This document shows positions 1-8,307 of a stretch of DNA of 64,000 bases, piece after piece. Source of the stretch: Sphingobacterium sp. (GTDB lineage Bacteria > Bacteroidota > Bacteroidia > Sphingobacteriales > Sphingobacteriaceae); NCBI GenBank assembly GCA_031253985.1, contig JAIRVH010000099.1:1-64000 (forward strand), given 5' to 3'. The position numbers and the translations under genes are program-made. The notes under the pieces are model-generated. The model did no database searches. It saw only the letters and a list, made by a program, of their open reading frames with translations, and had not been told where the DNA came from. The first letter of the stretch is position 1. Each line of letters starts with the position of its first letter.

Positions 1-23
1 CGTTTTAATGCTTAGTAAATTGC

Positions 24-31
24 TACATTTG
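24..31 (+). promoter_or_regulatory. -7 promoter element of the proline dehydrogenase gene
   Basis: TACATTTG fits the Bacteroidota sigma-A -7 consensus TAnnTTTG. Transcription should start around position 37. That argues against the TTG start of the ORF track at 37 and for the ATG at 52. The -33 region would fall at the window edge and cannot be judged. Confidence 0.5.
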
Positions 32-51
32 CCTTATTGCAAATAAAGATT

Positions 52-1245
52 ATGATTGAGAATTCTGAGCCCAAGACATTATCCTTTGATAATACAGAGA
101 TTGCTTTTAAAAGTAAAAGTGATAAGGATTTGGAAAGAGCGTATTGGTTATTCAAAATAATAGCGAATAACTTCTTGACAAAGGTAGGTCCATCGATGAC
201 CAACTTTGCACTGAACATCGGACTACCTATCCAAGGCATCATCCGTAAAACAATCTTCAAACACTTCTGCGGAGGAGAGACCATCGAGGGTTGCGAAACA
301 GCCATCAATGAATTGGGAGAGAACGGTGTAGGCACAATATTGGACTATTCTGTTGAAGGAGAAGAAACTGAAAGTGCATTTGACGCTTGTTGTAACGAAG
401 TACTGCGTACCGTAGTTGCTGCCAGCAAAAACAAGTACATTCCATTCTCCGTATTTAAACCAACAGGCTTGGGTCGATTTGAACTGTTTGAGAAGGTTAA
501 TGCCAAAGAGACGCTAACAGAAAGTGAGCAGGCAGAGTATCAACGTATGCTAGATCGTACAGACCGTATCTGCAACGCCTGTCACGCTGCAGGTGTAAAA
601 GTATTAGTCGATGCTGAGCATTCATGGATTCAAGATGCGATCGATGACATTGCCCGCGAGATGATGGAAAAATACAATATGGAAAAACCGATTGTATATA
701 ATACATACCAATTGTACCGCAGTGATAAGTTAGCTTCTTTGAAAGCTGATTTTGAATATGCGAAAGTAAGAGGTTTTCACATGGGCGCTAAGATCGTACG
801 TGGTGCATATATGGAAATAGAACGTGCCCGTGCAGCTCAAAAAGGTTATCCGGATCCGATCCAACCGAATAAAGAAGCTTCCGATAGAGATTACAATGAG
901 GCCATTGAATTTATATTGGATCATTTGGACAACTTTGGACTTATGGCAGGTACTCATAATGAGGATAGCAGTATGCTATTGGCAAAAGAAATTGACAGAC
1001 GTGGTATCGATAGATCCACTGATCGTATCTTCTTTGCCCAATTATTGGGGATGTCTGACAACCTTAGCTTCAATTTAGCAGCACACGGTTACAATGTAGC
1101 TAAATACATGCCTTATGGACCGGTTAAAGCTGTTATGCCGTACCTTTTCCGTAGAGCACAAGAAAATACATCAGTCGCCGGAGCGACAGGTCGAGAGCTC
1201 GGGCTTTTGATCAAAGAAAAACAAAGAAGAAAAGCTAGTCGATAA
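52..1245 (+). CDS. Proline dehydrogenase
   Basis: FAD-dependent enzyme that oxidises L-proline to delta-1-pyrroline-5-carboxylate, the first step of proline catabolism. About 397 aa, the single-domain (non-PutA) form usual in Bacteroidota. The TIM-barrel core is recognisable, with VLVDAEHSW in the middle and the substrate-binding C-terminal motif PYLFRRAQENTSV, where the paired arginines bind the proline carboxylate. I start it at the ATG at 52 rather than the ORF-track TTG at 37, because a promoter element lies just upstream. The P5C dehydrogenase partner is not in the window. The stop codon lies inside the stem of the terminator, so the gene is probably a single transcription unit. Confidence 0.93.
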   Translation: MIENSEPKTLSFDNTEIAFKSKSDKDLERAYWLFKIIANNFLTKVGPSMTNFALNIGLPIQGIIRKTIFKHFCGGETIEGCETAINELGENGVGTILDYSVEGEETESAFDACCNEVLRTVVAASKNKYIPFSVFKPTGLGRFELFEKVNAKETLTESEQAEYQRMLDRTDRICNACHAAGVKVLVDAEHSWIQDAIDDIAREMMEKYNMEKPIVYNTYQLYRSDKLASLKADFEYAKVRGFHMGAKIVRGAYMEIERARAAQKGYPDPIQPNKEASDRDYNEAIEFILDHLDNFGLMAGTHNEDSSMLLAKEIDRRGIDRSTDRIFFAQLLGMSDNLSFNLAAHGYNVAKYMPYGPVKAVMPYLFRRAQENTSVAGATGRELGLLIKEKQRRKASR

Positions 1246-1260
1246 AGACTAGCTTTTTTT
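1231..1260 (+). terminator. Rho-independent terminator overlapping the proline dehydrogenase stop codon
   Basis: AAAGCTAGTC and GACTAGCTTT form a 10-bp perfect stem with a 6-nt loop, followed by a T run. The left arm encodes the last residues and the TAA at 1243-1245 is in the loop. Confidence 0.85.
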
Positions 1261-1430
1261 ATAGACAGCAGATATCTATTCAATCTGTCTAAAGAGTTTT
1301 CCTCAAACACCTCACAATAAATACCGGACATTTGAGAAACAAAAAGACATTTCAAGCATCCTTTACTCCCACCTATACATTTGGAACAACCTAATTACAA
1401 AATCATTCCAAAATTCTTAAAACTATTATT

Positions 1431-1438
1431 TATGTTTG
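1431..1438 (+). promoter_or_regulatory. -7 promoter element upstream of the acyl-CoA synthetase
   Basis: TATGTTTG matches TAnnTTTG about 70 bp before the ATG at 1510. No clear -33 TTG box is seen at the expected distance. Confidence 0.4.
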
Positions 1439-1509
1439 CAAACTTTTCCCTTAAAACAGAGTTCATAGTGGAAGGGTGCTCCCCGCGAGCTTAAAAGAAT
1501 ACATTTGAA

Positions 1510-3288
1510 ATGGAGGAAAAACTTAGATTATTTGATCTTGCACGTCAACAGATGGGCAAATACCCCAACCTTGACATATTTGCACACAAAATAGACGGCA
1601 AGTGGAATTACATCAAAACAGCAGATTTTCTTGAGCAAGTAGACAATCTCTCCAAAGGTTTGATTGAACTCGGTGTAAAACCCAGCGAAAAAGTTGGTCT
1701 CATTGCAGGCAGTAGCATGGAATGGCATCTGATTGATTTTGCAATCCAGCAAATTGGTGCAGTGGTGGTTGCCATCTATCCTAATATTACAGATACAGAC
1801 TACCAGTATATATTTAATGATGCTGAAATCAGGGTTTGTATAGTCAGCAATAAAAGCTTGTACGACCGCCTAATGAACTTAACGGATTCAATCTATACAT
1901 TAAAGTACATTTTTTGCATCGCGGATCAGGAAGGAACACGCAGCTGGAAAGAACTCAATGAGATAGGCTCAAATTGCTCATCCGAAAAACTAACACTACT
2001 ACGGGATCAGGTTAAACCTGAAGATCTAGCTACATTGATTTACACTTCCGGAACAACGGGCAAACCAAAGGGTGTTATGCTCTCGCATAATAATATATTT
2101 TCCAATGTATTGGGTGCCGCAGAAATCACTCCCTGTAAGGCATACGACCGAGGGCTAACATTTCTCCCTCCTTGTCATGCCTACGAACGCATGGTCTTAT
2201 ATACGTATATGTACCTTGGTTTTACCATCTATATTGCAGAATCTTTTGATAAAATTGGCGATAATCTAAGAGAAGTAAAACCCCATATCATGACCGTTGT
2301 CCCCCGTATTCTTGAGAAAGTCTACGAGAAAATAATGAAGACAGGCCATGATCTCACCGGCTTCAAGAGAAAGGTATTTGACTGGGCAGTTTCCATTGCA
2401 GAAGAATATGATCCCAATCCCAAGAAAAGGAGCTTTGCTTATAATGTCAAATTGAAACTGGCCAAACAGCTTGTACTCAATAAATGGTACGAAGCACTAG
2501 GCGGAGAACTGCTCACCGTCGCTTCAGGATCGGCTTCCCTACATAGTAAATTAACACGTGCTTTCCTAGCTGCTGGTATCCCATTATATGAAGGATATGG
2601 TATGACCGAGGCCTCGCCATTAATTTCCGTCAATCACTACATCAAAGGAATACGTATAGGAACTGTTGGACTTCCCGTCCGTTTTGTCGAAATAAAACTA
2701 GCTGAAGACGGCGAAATACTGGTTAAAGGTCCTAACGTCATGATGGGATATTATAAAAATAAGGCCGAAACGGATAAAACCATTATCGATGGATGGCTGC
2801 ATACTGGTGATATCGGCAAATGGGAAGACGAGAAATTCTTGAAAATCATCGACCGAAAAAAAGAAATGTTCAAGATTTCCGGTGGAAAGTATGTCATTCC
2901 TCAGCCGATTGAAACGAAACTCGTTGAATCTAAATTTATTGAACAGGCAATGGTTATTGGTGACGGAATGAAATTTGCCTCTGCCTTTATTGTTCCAAAC
3001 TATGCTCATTTGTTAGACTGGGCCAGAACAGACGCTCCTGAACTTGCAACTATGACGAAGGATGATTTTCTGACTGACCCTGCAATTGTTAAAAAAGTCA
3101 ATCAGGAGGTACGTCGTGCAAACCAGCATTTCGGCAACTGGGAGCAGATAAAAAAACCAATTATTTTAAGAGACGAATTTACTATTGAGAATGGGGAATT
3201 AACGCCGACATTGAAAATGAAACGGAAAGTAATTCTCGAGCACCATCAGGAGGAGTTCAACAACCTCTATCAAATGGAAATTGACTAA
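1510..3288 (+). CDS. Long-chain fatty-acid--CoA ligase (AMP-forming)
   Basis: Activates long-chain fatty acids to acyl-CoA through an acyl-adenylate. 592 aa, the usual size of the long (FadD15/ACSL-like) acyl-CoA synthetases. The AMP-binding P-loop-like motif YTSGTTGKPKGVMLSH is near residue 178. YEGYGMTEASP is the adenylate-binding A5 motif, and DGWLHTGDIG followed by IDRKKEMFKISGGKYV forms the A7/A8 hinge. No signal peptide or membrane segment is seen, so it is probably cytosolic or membrane-associated. xpt follows after 54 bp in the same direction and may share the transcript. Chain-length preference cannot be read from the sequence. Confidence 0.9.
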   Translation: MEEKLRLFDLARQQMGKYPNLDIFAHKIDGKWNYIKTADFLEQVDNLSKGLIELGVKPSEKVGLIAGSSMEWHLIDFAIQQIGAVVVAIYPNITDTDYQYIFNDAEIRVCIVSNKSLYDRLMNLTDSIYTLKYIFCIADQEGTRSWKELNEIGSNCSSEKLTLLRDQVKPEDLATLIYTSGTTGKPKGVMLSHNNIFSNVLGAAEITPCKAYDRGLTFLPPCHAYERMVLYTYMYLGFTIYIAESFDKIGDNLREVKPHIMTVVPRILEKVYEKIMKTGHDLTGFKRKVFDWAVSIAEEYDPNPKKRSFAYNVKLKLAKQLVLNKWYEALGGELLTVASGSASLHSKLTRAFLAAGIPLYEGYGMTEASPLISVNHYIKGIRIGTVGLPVRFVEIKLAEDGEILVKGPNVMMGYYKNKAETDKTIIDGWLHTGDIGKWEDEKFLKIIDRKKEMFKISGGKYVIPQPIETKLVESKFIEQAMVIGDGMKFASAFIVPNYAHLLDWARTDAPELATMTKDDFLTDPAIVKKVNQEVRRANQHFGNWEQIKKPIILRDEFTIENGELTPTLKMKRKVILEHHQEEFNNLYQMEID

Positions 3289-3342
3289 CTGTCAACAAAG
3301 TAAAATTTTAACACTGCAGCTTAGTATTATTACGAGTAAAAA

Positions 3343-3918
3343 ATGAAATTATTAAAAGATAGAATCCTTCATGACGGTAAAAGTCTTGAAGGCGGCATAC
3401 TTAAAGTGGACAACTTCATCAATCACCAAATGGATCCTGTATTGATGAAATCTATTGCGGTTGAATTTGTGCGTCGCTTTGCAGACTTACCAATTAATAA
3501 AATTATCACGATTGAAGCTAGTGGTATTGCTCCGGCCATTATGCTTGGGTATCTCCTGGAACTTCCGGTTGTATTTGTTAAGAAGGCAAAACCCACCACT
3601 ATGGCTGCTATGTATGTAAGCCAGGTGCATTCTTTTACTAAAAATAGAACCTACGACATCTGTGTAAGTAAAGAATTTCTTGCACCTGGAGACAATGTTC
3701 TTTTCATAGATGACTTTTTAGCGAATGGAAATGCCGCATTTGGCATGCTTGATTTGGTCAAGCAATCAGGAGCATCATTGCTCGGCATGGGATTTATTAT
3801 CGAAAAATCTTTTCAGGAAGGTGGCAAGCGATTGAGAGAATTAACTGATTTAAGGATCGTATCTTTAGCACGGATCAAATCACTTGAAGTCGATAAAGTC
3901 AGTTTCGAAGAAGACTAA
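3343..3918 (+). CDS. xpt: Xanthine phosphoribosyltransferase
   Basis: Purine salvage enzyme that converts xanthine and PRPP to XMP. 191 aa, standard Xpt length. The PRPP-binding motif [14 protein letters not shown] is intact, and the N-terminus ([13 protein letters not shown]) and the KKAKPTTM segment are characteristic of Xpt rather than adenine phosphoribosyltransferase. No purine riboswitch is visible in the 54 bp upstream. It is probably co-transcribed with the preceding acyl-CoA synthetase and is followed by a bidirectional terminator. Confidence 0.92.
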   Translation: MKLLKDRILHDGKSLEGGILKVDNFINHQMDPVLMKSIAVEFVRRFADLPINKIITIEASGIAPAIMLGYLLELPVVFVKKAKPTTMAAMYVSQVHSFTKNRTYDICVSKEFLAPGDNVLFIDDFLANGNAAFGMLDLVKQSGASLLGMGFIIEKSFQEGGKRLRELTDLRIVSLARIKSLEVDKVSFEED

Positions 3919-3927
3919 AAGAAAAAT

Positions 3928-3962
3928 AAAAGCCTCATCTTCATAAAGATTGAGGCTTTTTT
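3928..3962. terminator. Bidirectional terminator between xpt and the basic secreted protein gene
   Basis: AAAAGCCTCA and TGAGGCTTTT pair perfectly, extended inward by TCTT/AAGA with one bulge. A and T runs on both sides serve both convergent genes. Confidence 0.8.
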
Positions 3963-3987
3963 ATTCAAACAACAAGATAAATTCTTT

Positions 3988-4473
3988 CTAATCCCAACGG
4001 TAGTCGTTGTAAAAATCTTCCGGATGTCTACTGATCGGCACTTCTTTAACAACGCGAATATTAGCTGCCCCCAAATTGACATTCAGCATAAATGAAGGTA
4101 CATTTGCTGAAAAATTCCAACGACCATTCCGCATATATACATAACCACCTCTATATGGATCGTAAAATGTTTTATAGTCTCTAAAGTATACATGGTGTCT
4201 ACTATCGTAACGATGTGCACTTGCCCAAGCCGGCGCCCCATGACGGTATCCTTTTCGATAGGACTTTGCAACTTCTTTATGATATTTACGATCTTCTTTC
4301 TCGCGTTTTTCTAGATACTTTCTATATTCTTTATCCCTTTTCTCTTCATATTTTCTACGCTCTTTGTCCTGTTTCCATTCTCTTTCATGTCCACGATGTT
4401 GAGCTGAGGATTGTTGGGGAGCCATGAAGACCAAACCGCCAATTGCCAACGCGAAGTATATCATCTTTCTCAT
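3988..4473 (-). CDS. Secreted basic, lysine/arginine/glutamate-rich protein of unknown function
   Basis: 161 aa. Residues 1-25 are a signal peptide ending in SSAQ. Next comes a highly charged helical stretch made of repeated units such as KEYRKYLEKREKED, which probably forms a single helix or coiled coil. A more ordered C-terminal half rich in Tyr, Arg and Pro follows (YDPYRGGYVYMRNGRW). I do not recognise a named family. Small secreted proteins with this build are common in Sphingobacteriaceae, where they are annotated as hypothetical. It is convergent with xpt and divergent from mnmE. Confidence 0.75.
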   Translation of the reverse strand: MRKMIYFALAIGGLVFMAPQQSSAQHRGHEREWKQDKERRKYEEKRDKEYRKYLEKREKEDRKYHKEVAKSYRKGYRHGAPAWASAHRYDSRHHVYFRDYKTFYDPYRGGYVYMRNGRWNFSANVPSFMLNVNLGAANIRVVKEVPISRHPEDFYNDYRWD

Positions 4474-4641
4474 AACAGTATAATTTAAATTTAAAAATCA
4501 ACCATGTCCGGCTCGTGTTTTAATCTCGTTTTTCACAAGCGCTTCTATGGGTATGACTTCAATGTTTGAACAAAGGTTTAATCGATCACACCGAATTTAA
4601 TTTGTCCCGCAATATATAGAATCCATTACTTCAATTTAATG

Positions 4642-4649
4642 TATCTTTG
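4642..4649 (+). promoter_or_regulatory. -7 promoter element of mnmE
   Basis: TATCTTTG is a perfect TAnnTTTG match ending 4 bp before the ATG at 4654. The predicted transcription start falls on or within a few bases of that ATG. The ORF-track start at 4639 would lie inside the promoter. Confidence 0.6.
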
Positions 4650-4653
4650 CAGC

Positions 4654-6033
4654 ATGTCAAATACGGGATATATCACTGAAGATACCATTGTTGCATTAGC
4701 GACATCTTCCGGAACAAATGGAGCAATTGCGGTCATACGCGTTTCGGGTCAGCATGCCATAAAAATTACAAACGAAATATTTAAAGGAAAGAACCTGCTT
4801 CAACAAGCATCTCATACGATTCATTTTGGAACCATACGCGATGGTGAAGAAATTATCGATGAAGTACTTGTTTCTTTATTTGTAGCCCCGAACTCCTATA
4901 CCAGAGAAAATTCGGTAGAAATATCAACGCATAACTCCAAATACATTATCGAAAGAGTTGTTAGCTTACTGATCAAAAAAGGAGCACGTGCTGCTCGTCC
5001 GGGGGAATTTACCTTACGTGCCTTCCTCAACGGAGGAATGGATCTATCTCAGGCGGAAGCAGTAGCCGATTTAATTGCATCCAATTCAGCAGCCTCCCAC
5101 CAAGTGGCGATGCAGCAGATGCGGGGCGGTTTTTCCAATCAGCTTAAATCCCTTCGTGAAGATCTCATTCACTTTGCTTCACTTATTGAGTTAGAGCTTG
5201 ATTTTTCGGAAGAAGATGTGGAATTTGCAAACAGAGATCAACTTAAAAATCTAATCAATAAAATACAGGTCATTGTTCAAAAATTAGTGCAATCTTTTGA
5301 ACAGGGGAATGTCTTGAAAAATGGTGTCCCTGTCGTTATTGCGGGAAAACCTAATGTTGGAAAGTCAACCCTATTGAACGCTTTCTTAAACGAAGAACGG
5401 GCTATTGTTTCCGACATTGCAGGAACCACCCGCGACACCATTGAGGATGAAATTAATATTCATGGTGTCACATTTCGATTTATTGATACTGCAGGTATAC
5501 GGGAAACCGCAGATGTGATCGAAGCCAAAGGAGTTGAACGTACGCGCGAAAAGATGAAACAGGCGCGATTGATTATTTACCTTTTCGATCCAACGCAGGA
5601 CAAAGTTGAAGAAGTACAGTCTCAATTACCGGAAATTGAGAACCTCCACATTCCGTTTGTCACCATTATTAATAAATCTGATCTACTTTCTGAGGAGCAG
5701 AAAGCAGCTTATCACGTCCTCAATCCACTTTATATTTCAGCAAAACAACAGACCGGTGTCGAAGAATTGAAGGATGAACTGATCAATCGGGTACAATTAG
5801 GAAATCTCAATACGGATGATGTCATGGTGACCAATATTCGTCACGTGGAAGCGCTGCAAAAAACGGCAGATTCGCTAGAACGTGTTATATATGGTATCGA
5901 CAATCCGGTCACTTCAGATTTTCTAGCCATGGATATTCGTCAAGCCTTATATCATCTTGGTGAAATTACAGGCAGTGTCTCTACAGACGATTTATTGGAT
6001 AATATCTTTTCAAAGTTCTGTATCGGCAAGTAA
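4654..6033 (+). CDS. mnmE: tRNA uridine-5-carboxymethylaminomethyl modification GTPase MnmE
   Basis: With MnmG it installs the cmnm5 group on wobble uridine 34 of several tRNAs, including tRNA-Lys(UUU), which is encoded elsewhere in this window. About 459 aa. The N-terminal formyl-THF-binding domain starts ITEDTIVALATSSG. The inserted G domain has the P-loop GKPNVGKST, G2 TTRDT, G3 DTAG and G4 NKSD. The C-terminus FCIGK carries the catalytic cysteine. The start is moved from 4639 to 4654 because the first ATG lies in a promoter element and MnmE proteins normally begin a few residues before this motif. A terminator follows at 6053. Confidence 0.95.
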   Translation: MSNTGYITEDTIVALATSSGTNGAIAVIRVSGQHAIKITNEIFKGKNLLQQASHTIHFGTIRDGEEIIDEVLVSLFVAPNSYTRENSVEISTHNSKYIIERVVSLLIKKGARAARPGEFTLRAFLNGGMDLSQAEAVADLIASNSAASHQVAMQQMRGGFSNQLKSLREDLIHFASLIELELDFSEEDVEFANRDQLKNLINKIQVIVQKLVQSFEQGNVLKNGVPVVIAGKPNVGKSTLLNAFLNEERAIVSDIAGTTRDTIEDEINIHGVTFRFIDTAGIRETADVIEAKGVERTREKMKQARLIIYLFDPTQDKVEEVQSQLPEIENLHIPFVTIINKSDLLSEEQKAAYHVLNPLYISAKQQTGVEELKDELINRVQLGNLNTDDVMVTNIRHVEALQKTADSLERVIYGIDNPVTSDFLAMDIRQALYHLGEITGSVSTDDLLDNIFSKFCIGK

Positions 6034-6052
6034 CTCCGAGAAAAAGAATACC

Positions 6053-6091
6053 AACCACCTTCTGCCCCAAAAACTCAGAAGGTGGTTTATT
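6053..6091 (+). terminator. Terminator of mnmE
   Basis: AACCACCTTCTG and CAGAAGGTGGTT form a 12-bp perfect stem with an 11-nt loop, followed by TTTATT. Confidence 0.75.
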
Positions 6092-6630
6092 GGTATTGAC
6101 GACTTCTTATCTCCTACTGCTTTTATTGAAATCAGTTTCGTAAAATCTAGTAGTTCGAACAACTTCTACTCTTTTCACAAACGATTAAATCCAAATAATT
6201 TCGGTACTCTCCACAATTGTGATTTTAAGTTCAGCTTATCACAATGTTGATATCATCTCCCAATATAAAACCGGAATAGCCCCATTCTTATAGGGGTATA
6301 GCAGGGATATAACAGGGGTAACACCCCTGCTATACCCCTGTTACCCCCTTGTAAACCCCATGCTAATACAAGACTTGATATTAAACATTTATTATCTGTG
6401 TACTAATCGAAGAAAAATCAGTTTTACAATGAAGGAATTTCGAAAGATTGACATTAATTACCAATGAAATAGCCTTATTCAAACAGTTACTAGACAAAAA
6501 ATTATAAAGACCAGATTTTAGACCTGACTGATAGCCCTTTATTTGTCCTCGAAACCGCAGTAGAAGATATGGGCGGGAAATAGACTTATTTAAGAAAGAA
6601 ATGGATAAAATAAAAAAACTAGCTTTCCTT
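6092..6630. other. Gene-free stretch between mnmE and the YdeI-like gene
   Basis: No credible gene. It contains the nested inverted repeats at 6293-6347 and an imperfect palindrome around GTTCGAAC near 6150. The ORF-track entries here are short, unlike any family I know, and partly overlap the neighbouring gene in another frame. Confidence 0.5.
6293..6347. repeat. Nested, mutually exclusive inverted repeats, C/G-rich
   Basis: GGGGTATAGCAGGG (6293) pairs perfectly with CCCTGCTATACCCC (6325). AACAGGGGTA (6311) pairs with TACCCCTGTT (6333), GGGGTAACA (6315) with TGTTACCCC (6339), and CAGGGGT (6313) with ACCCCTG (6323). These stems share bases and cannot all form at once. The G-runs stand out from the AT-rich surroundings. 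Confidence 0.75.
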
Positions 6631-7221
6631 TTACTGAAATTGCTTAGGCCTGTCTTTTTCTGCTGCTTTTGCTGCAATCTCATCAATGCGCCTTTTGCGG
6701 GTATCCGGTCTTTTGGCGAGAACAATCCACTGCAGCATCATTTTTTTGACAGATTTACTCAATCCAAGAAAATAATCTTTCGAACCTTGATAAACCTGAA
6801 ATGCCTCGTCAAGATCCGTGGGAATAATTAATTCTTCCACACTATCCAAAATAGACCAGGAGCCATTTTCTTTTGCAGTTTTAATGACCTCATGCCCTGC
6901 TGGCATCATCAAATTATTGTTAATTAATTTCTGGACTTTCTCCTTATTAATTTTAGACCAGGTACTTTTTGGCTTTCTCTGGCTAAATAGCTGCATAAAT
7001 GAATACGCATCAATCGGTCTCCTCGTACTATCAATCCAGCCAAAACATAATGCTTCGTCAACAAGTTCAGTCCAGCTAATGACTGGTAAATTTGACTTTT
7101 TTGTATTGCAGATCACCCAAATAGATTTCGCTATACGATGATTGTTTTGGAGCCAAAGCCGCCACTCTTCCTTAGTATTCAGGTAAATAGTGATTCTCTC
7201 CGCCGAATTCTGTTTGATCAT
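6631..7221 (-). CDS. YdeI/OmdA family protein (bacteriocin-protection family)
   Basis: 196 aa cytosolic protein of the YdeI or OmpD-associated family. Typical features are the N-terminal segment with W-x-W-L and I-x-K-S-I-W (here HRIAKSIWV), the core motif EALCFGWIDSTRRPIDAYSF, and the RKPKSTWSKIN segment. The lysine-rich C-terminal OmdA-like region ends in RKRRIDEIAAKAAEKDRP. No enzymatic activity is established for the family. Members have been linked to peptide or antibiotic tolerance in enterobacteria, and I would not transfer that role here. It stands alone, with no obvious operon partner. Confidence 0.82.
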   Translation of the reverse strand: MIKQNSAERITIYLNTKEEWRLWLQNNHRIAKSIWVICNTKKSNLPVISWTELVDEALCFGWIDSTRRPIDAYSFMQLFSQRKPKSTWSKINKEKVQKLINNNLMMPAGHEVIKTAKENGSWSILDSVEELIIPTDLDEAFQVYQGSKDYFLGLSKSVKKMMLQWIVLAKRPDTRKRRIDEIAAKAAEKDRPKQFQ

Positions 7222-7373
7222 TTATTTAGTTTTTTAGTCCTTACTGGTATGAATAAAATTTGTCTATTGTGAAAATACGTTTTTTTTGAATACTAGTCAT
7301 CCATGTTCTGCAGAACAACAACGACCAGCTTGTCCTATTGACAAAGTCAAATTATTCAGCAGCATTTTCATTC

Positions 7374-7706
7374 TTAAATTTTAAGAATATATCTTTTGGG
7401 AACTAATAGAAGTATTAAGAGTAGAACAATTTGTATACAGATTACTAAAAACAAAATAGTTTGAGTTCGAAAAGCAAGTTCAGAGACTCGTTTTGCGTTT
7501 CCGCGCCGTAAATCGATCTGATTTTTCAGAACATGCTTTTCACAGCTGTCAATATCAGCCCGCTGCTCTATTTTCCATTTTTCCTCATTTGCCAAATGAT
7601 TATTTTTCGTAGGCACCAAGTCGATAGCGTCGAATAGTGTAAAAAAAAACCAACAACAGCCAATAATGGTAATTAAAGTCAAGCTAATCAGGATTTTCTT
7701 TATCAT
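7374..7706 (-). CDS. Small two-pass membrane protein, unknown function
   Basis: 110 aa. A hydrophobic segment at about residues 3-25 and a second near the C-terminus (TILFLVICIQIVLLLILLLV) flank a charged loop of about 55 residues containing one cysteine. Its start lies inside the end of the next upstream gene (23-bp overlap), so the two are probably translationally coupled. No family recognised. Confidence 0.6.
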   Translation of the reverse strand: MIKKILISLTLITIIGCCWFFFTLFDAIDLVPTKNNHLANEEKWKIEQRADIDSCEKHVLKNQIDLRRGNAKRVSELAFRTQTILFLVICIQIVLLLILLLVPKRYILKI

Positions 7707-7998
7707 ACGTATTTATTTTTGCATTTCGTTTCAAATAATAAGTCCTTAAAAAAATTACGATCAACACAGAAGTTAATCCCGAAACCAGAAAATGCGAAAA
7801 CTGGAAAATAGCTTCACCAAACGCTTTACTGTCGCCAAAACACTGTACTGAGTTTCCCCATATATCTGTGCCCATAGTCCCCTCATAAATACATTTCCGA
7901 CAAGCCCAATATTCGGGAAGTATAATTCCGAGATAAATTGGTAACAAAATACCATAACAAGTAAGAAGAATAATTGTTATTGCACGAATCAATTTCAT
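7684..7998 (-). CDS. Small two-pass membrane protein, unknown function
   Basis: 104 aa. An N-terminal membrane segment (IRAITIILLTCYGILLPIYL) and a second one near residues 65-88 enclose a loop with three cysteines (CRKC and QCF), which suggests a disulfide-bearing or metal-binding periplasmic loop. First gene of a two-gene unit with the 110-aa protein, overlapping it by 23 bp. No family recognised. Confidence 0.6.
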   Translation of the reverse strand: MKLIRAITIILLTCYGILLPIYLGIILPEYWACRKCIYEGTMGTDIWGNSVQCFGDSKAFGEAIFQFSHFLVSGLTSVLIVIFLRTYYLKRNAKINTYDKENPD

Positions 7999-8307
7999 AT
8001 TATCTATATACCTAAACCTTTTATTCGTTAAACACCGCCAATTTACAGTATTACAATATCTAAAAAATCAATAGTTTATATGTGCTGGCAATCATTTATA
8101 ATTCGTTAGCGATCCATCAATTTACACAAACGTTTGTGTATTCAATTTACTTGAATCTCTAATTTATTCTCAGTATACTCGTGATAACATTATAATCAAT
8201 TACCCAGAACGGCAGCTCAAAAAATAGACTAAACAGACAGTAAAGCAACATTACCGGAATACTGACTAATATATTCTTATAGAAACATATTTTAAAACGC
8301 TAAAAAA
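7999..8307. other. Divergent intergenic region
   Basis: AT-rich, no gene. It separates the small membrane protein pair from the metallophosphoesterase and contains the 18-bp palindrome at 8123. Confidence 0.5.
8123..8140. promoter_or_regulatory. 18-bp perfect palindrome resembling a LacI/PurR-family operator
   Basis: TACACAAACGTTTGTGTA is a perfect palindrome with the central CG step typical of LacI-family operators. It differs from the ideal E. coli PurR box ACGCAAACGTTTGCGT by one symmetric change. It could control either flanking gene. Confidence 0.5.

Noticed and set aside
3289-3342. Purine riboswitch before xpt
   Set aside because: The gap is only 54 bp and shows none of the conserved junction bases.
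6381-6725. 114-aa minus-strand ORF
   Set aside because: Its first third overlaps the YdeI-like gene in another frame; the rest resembles no family. Possibly decayed DNA but unsupported.
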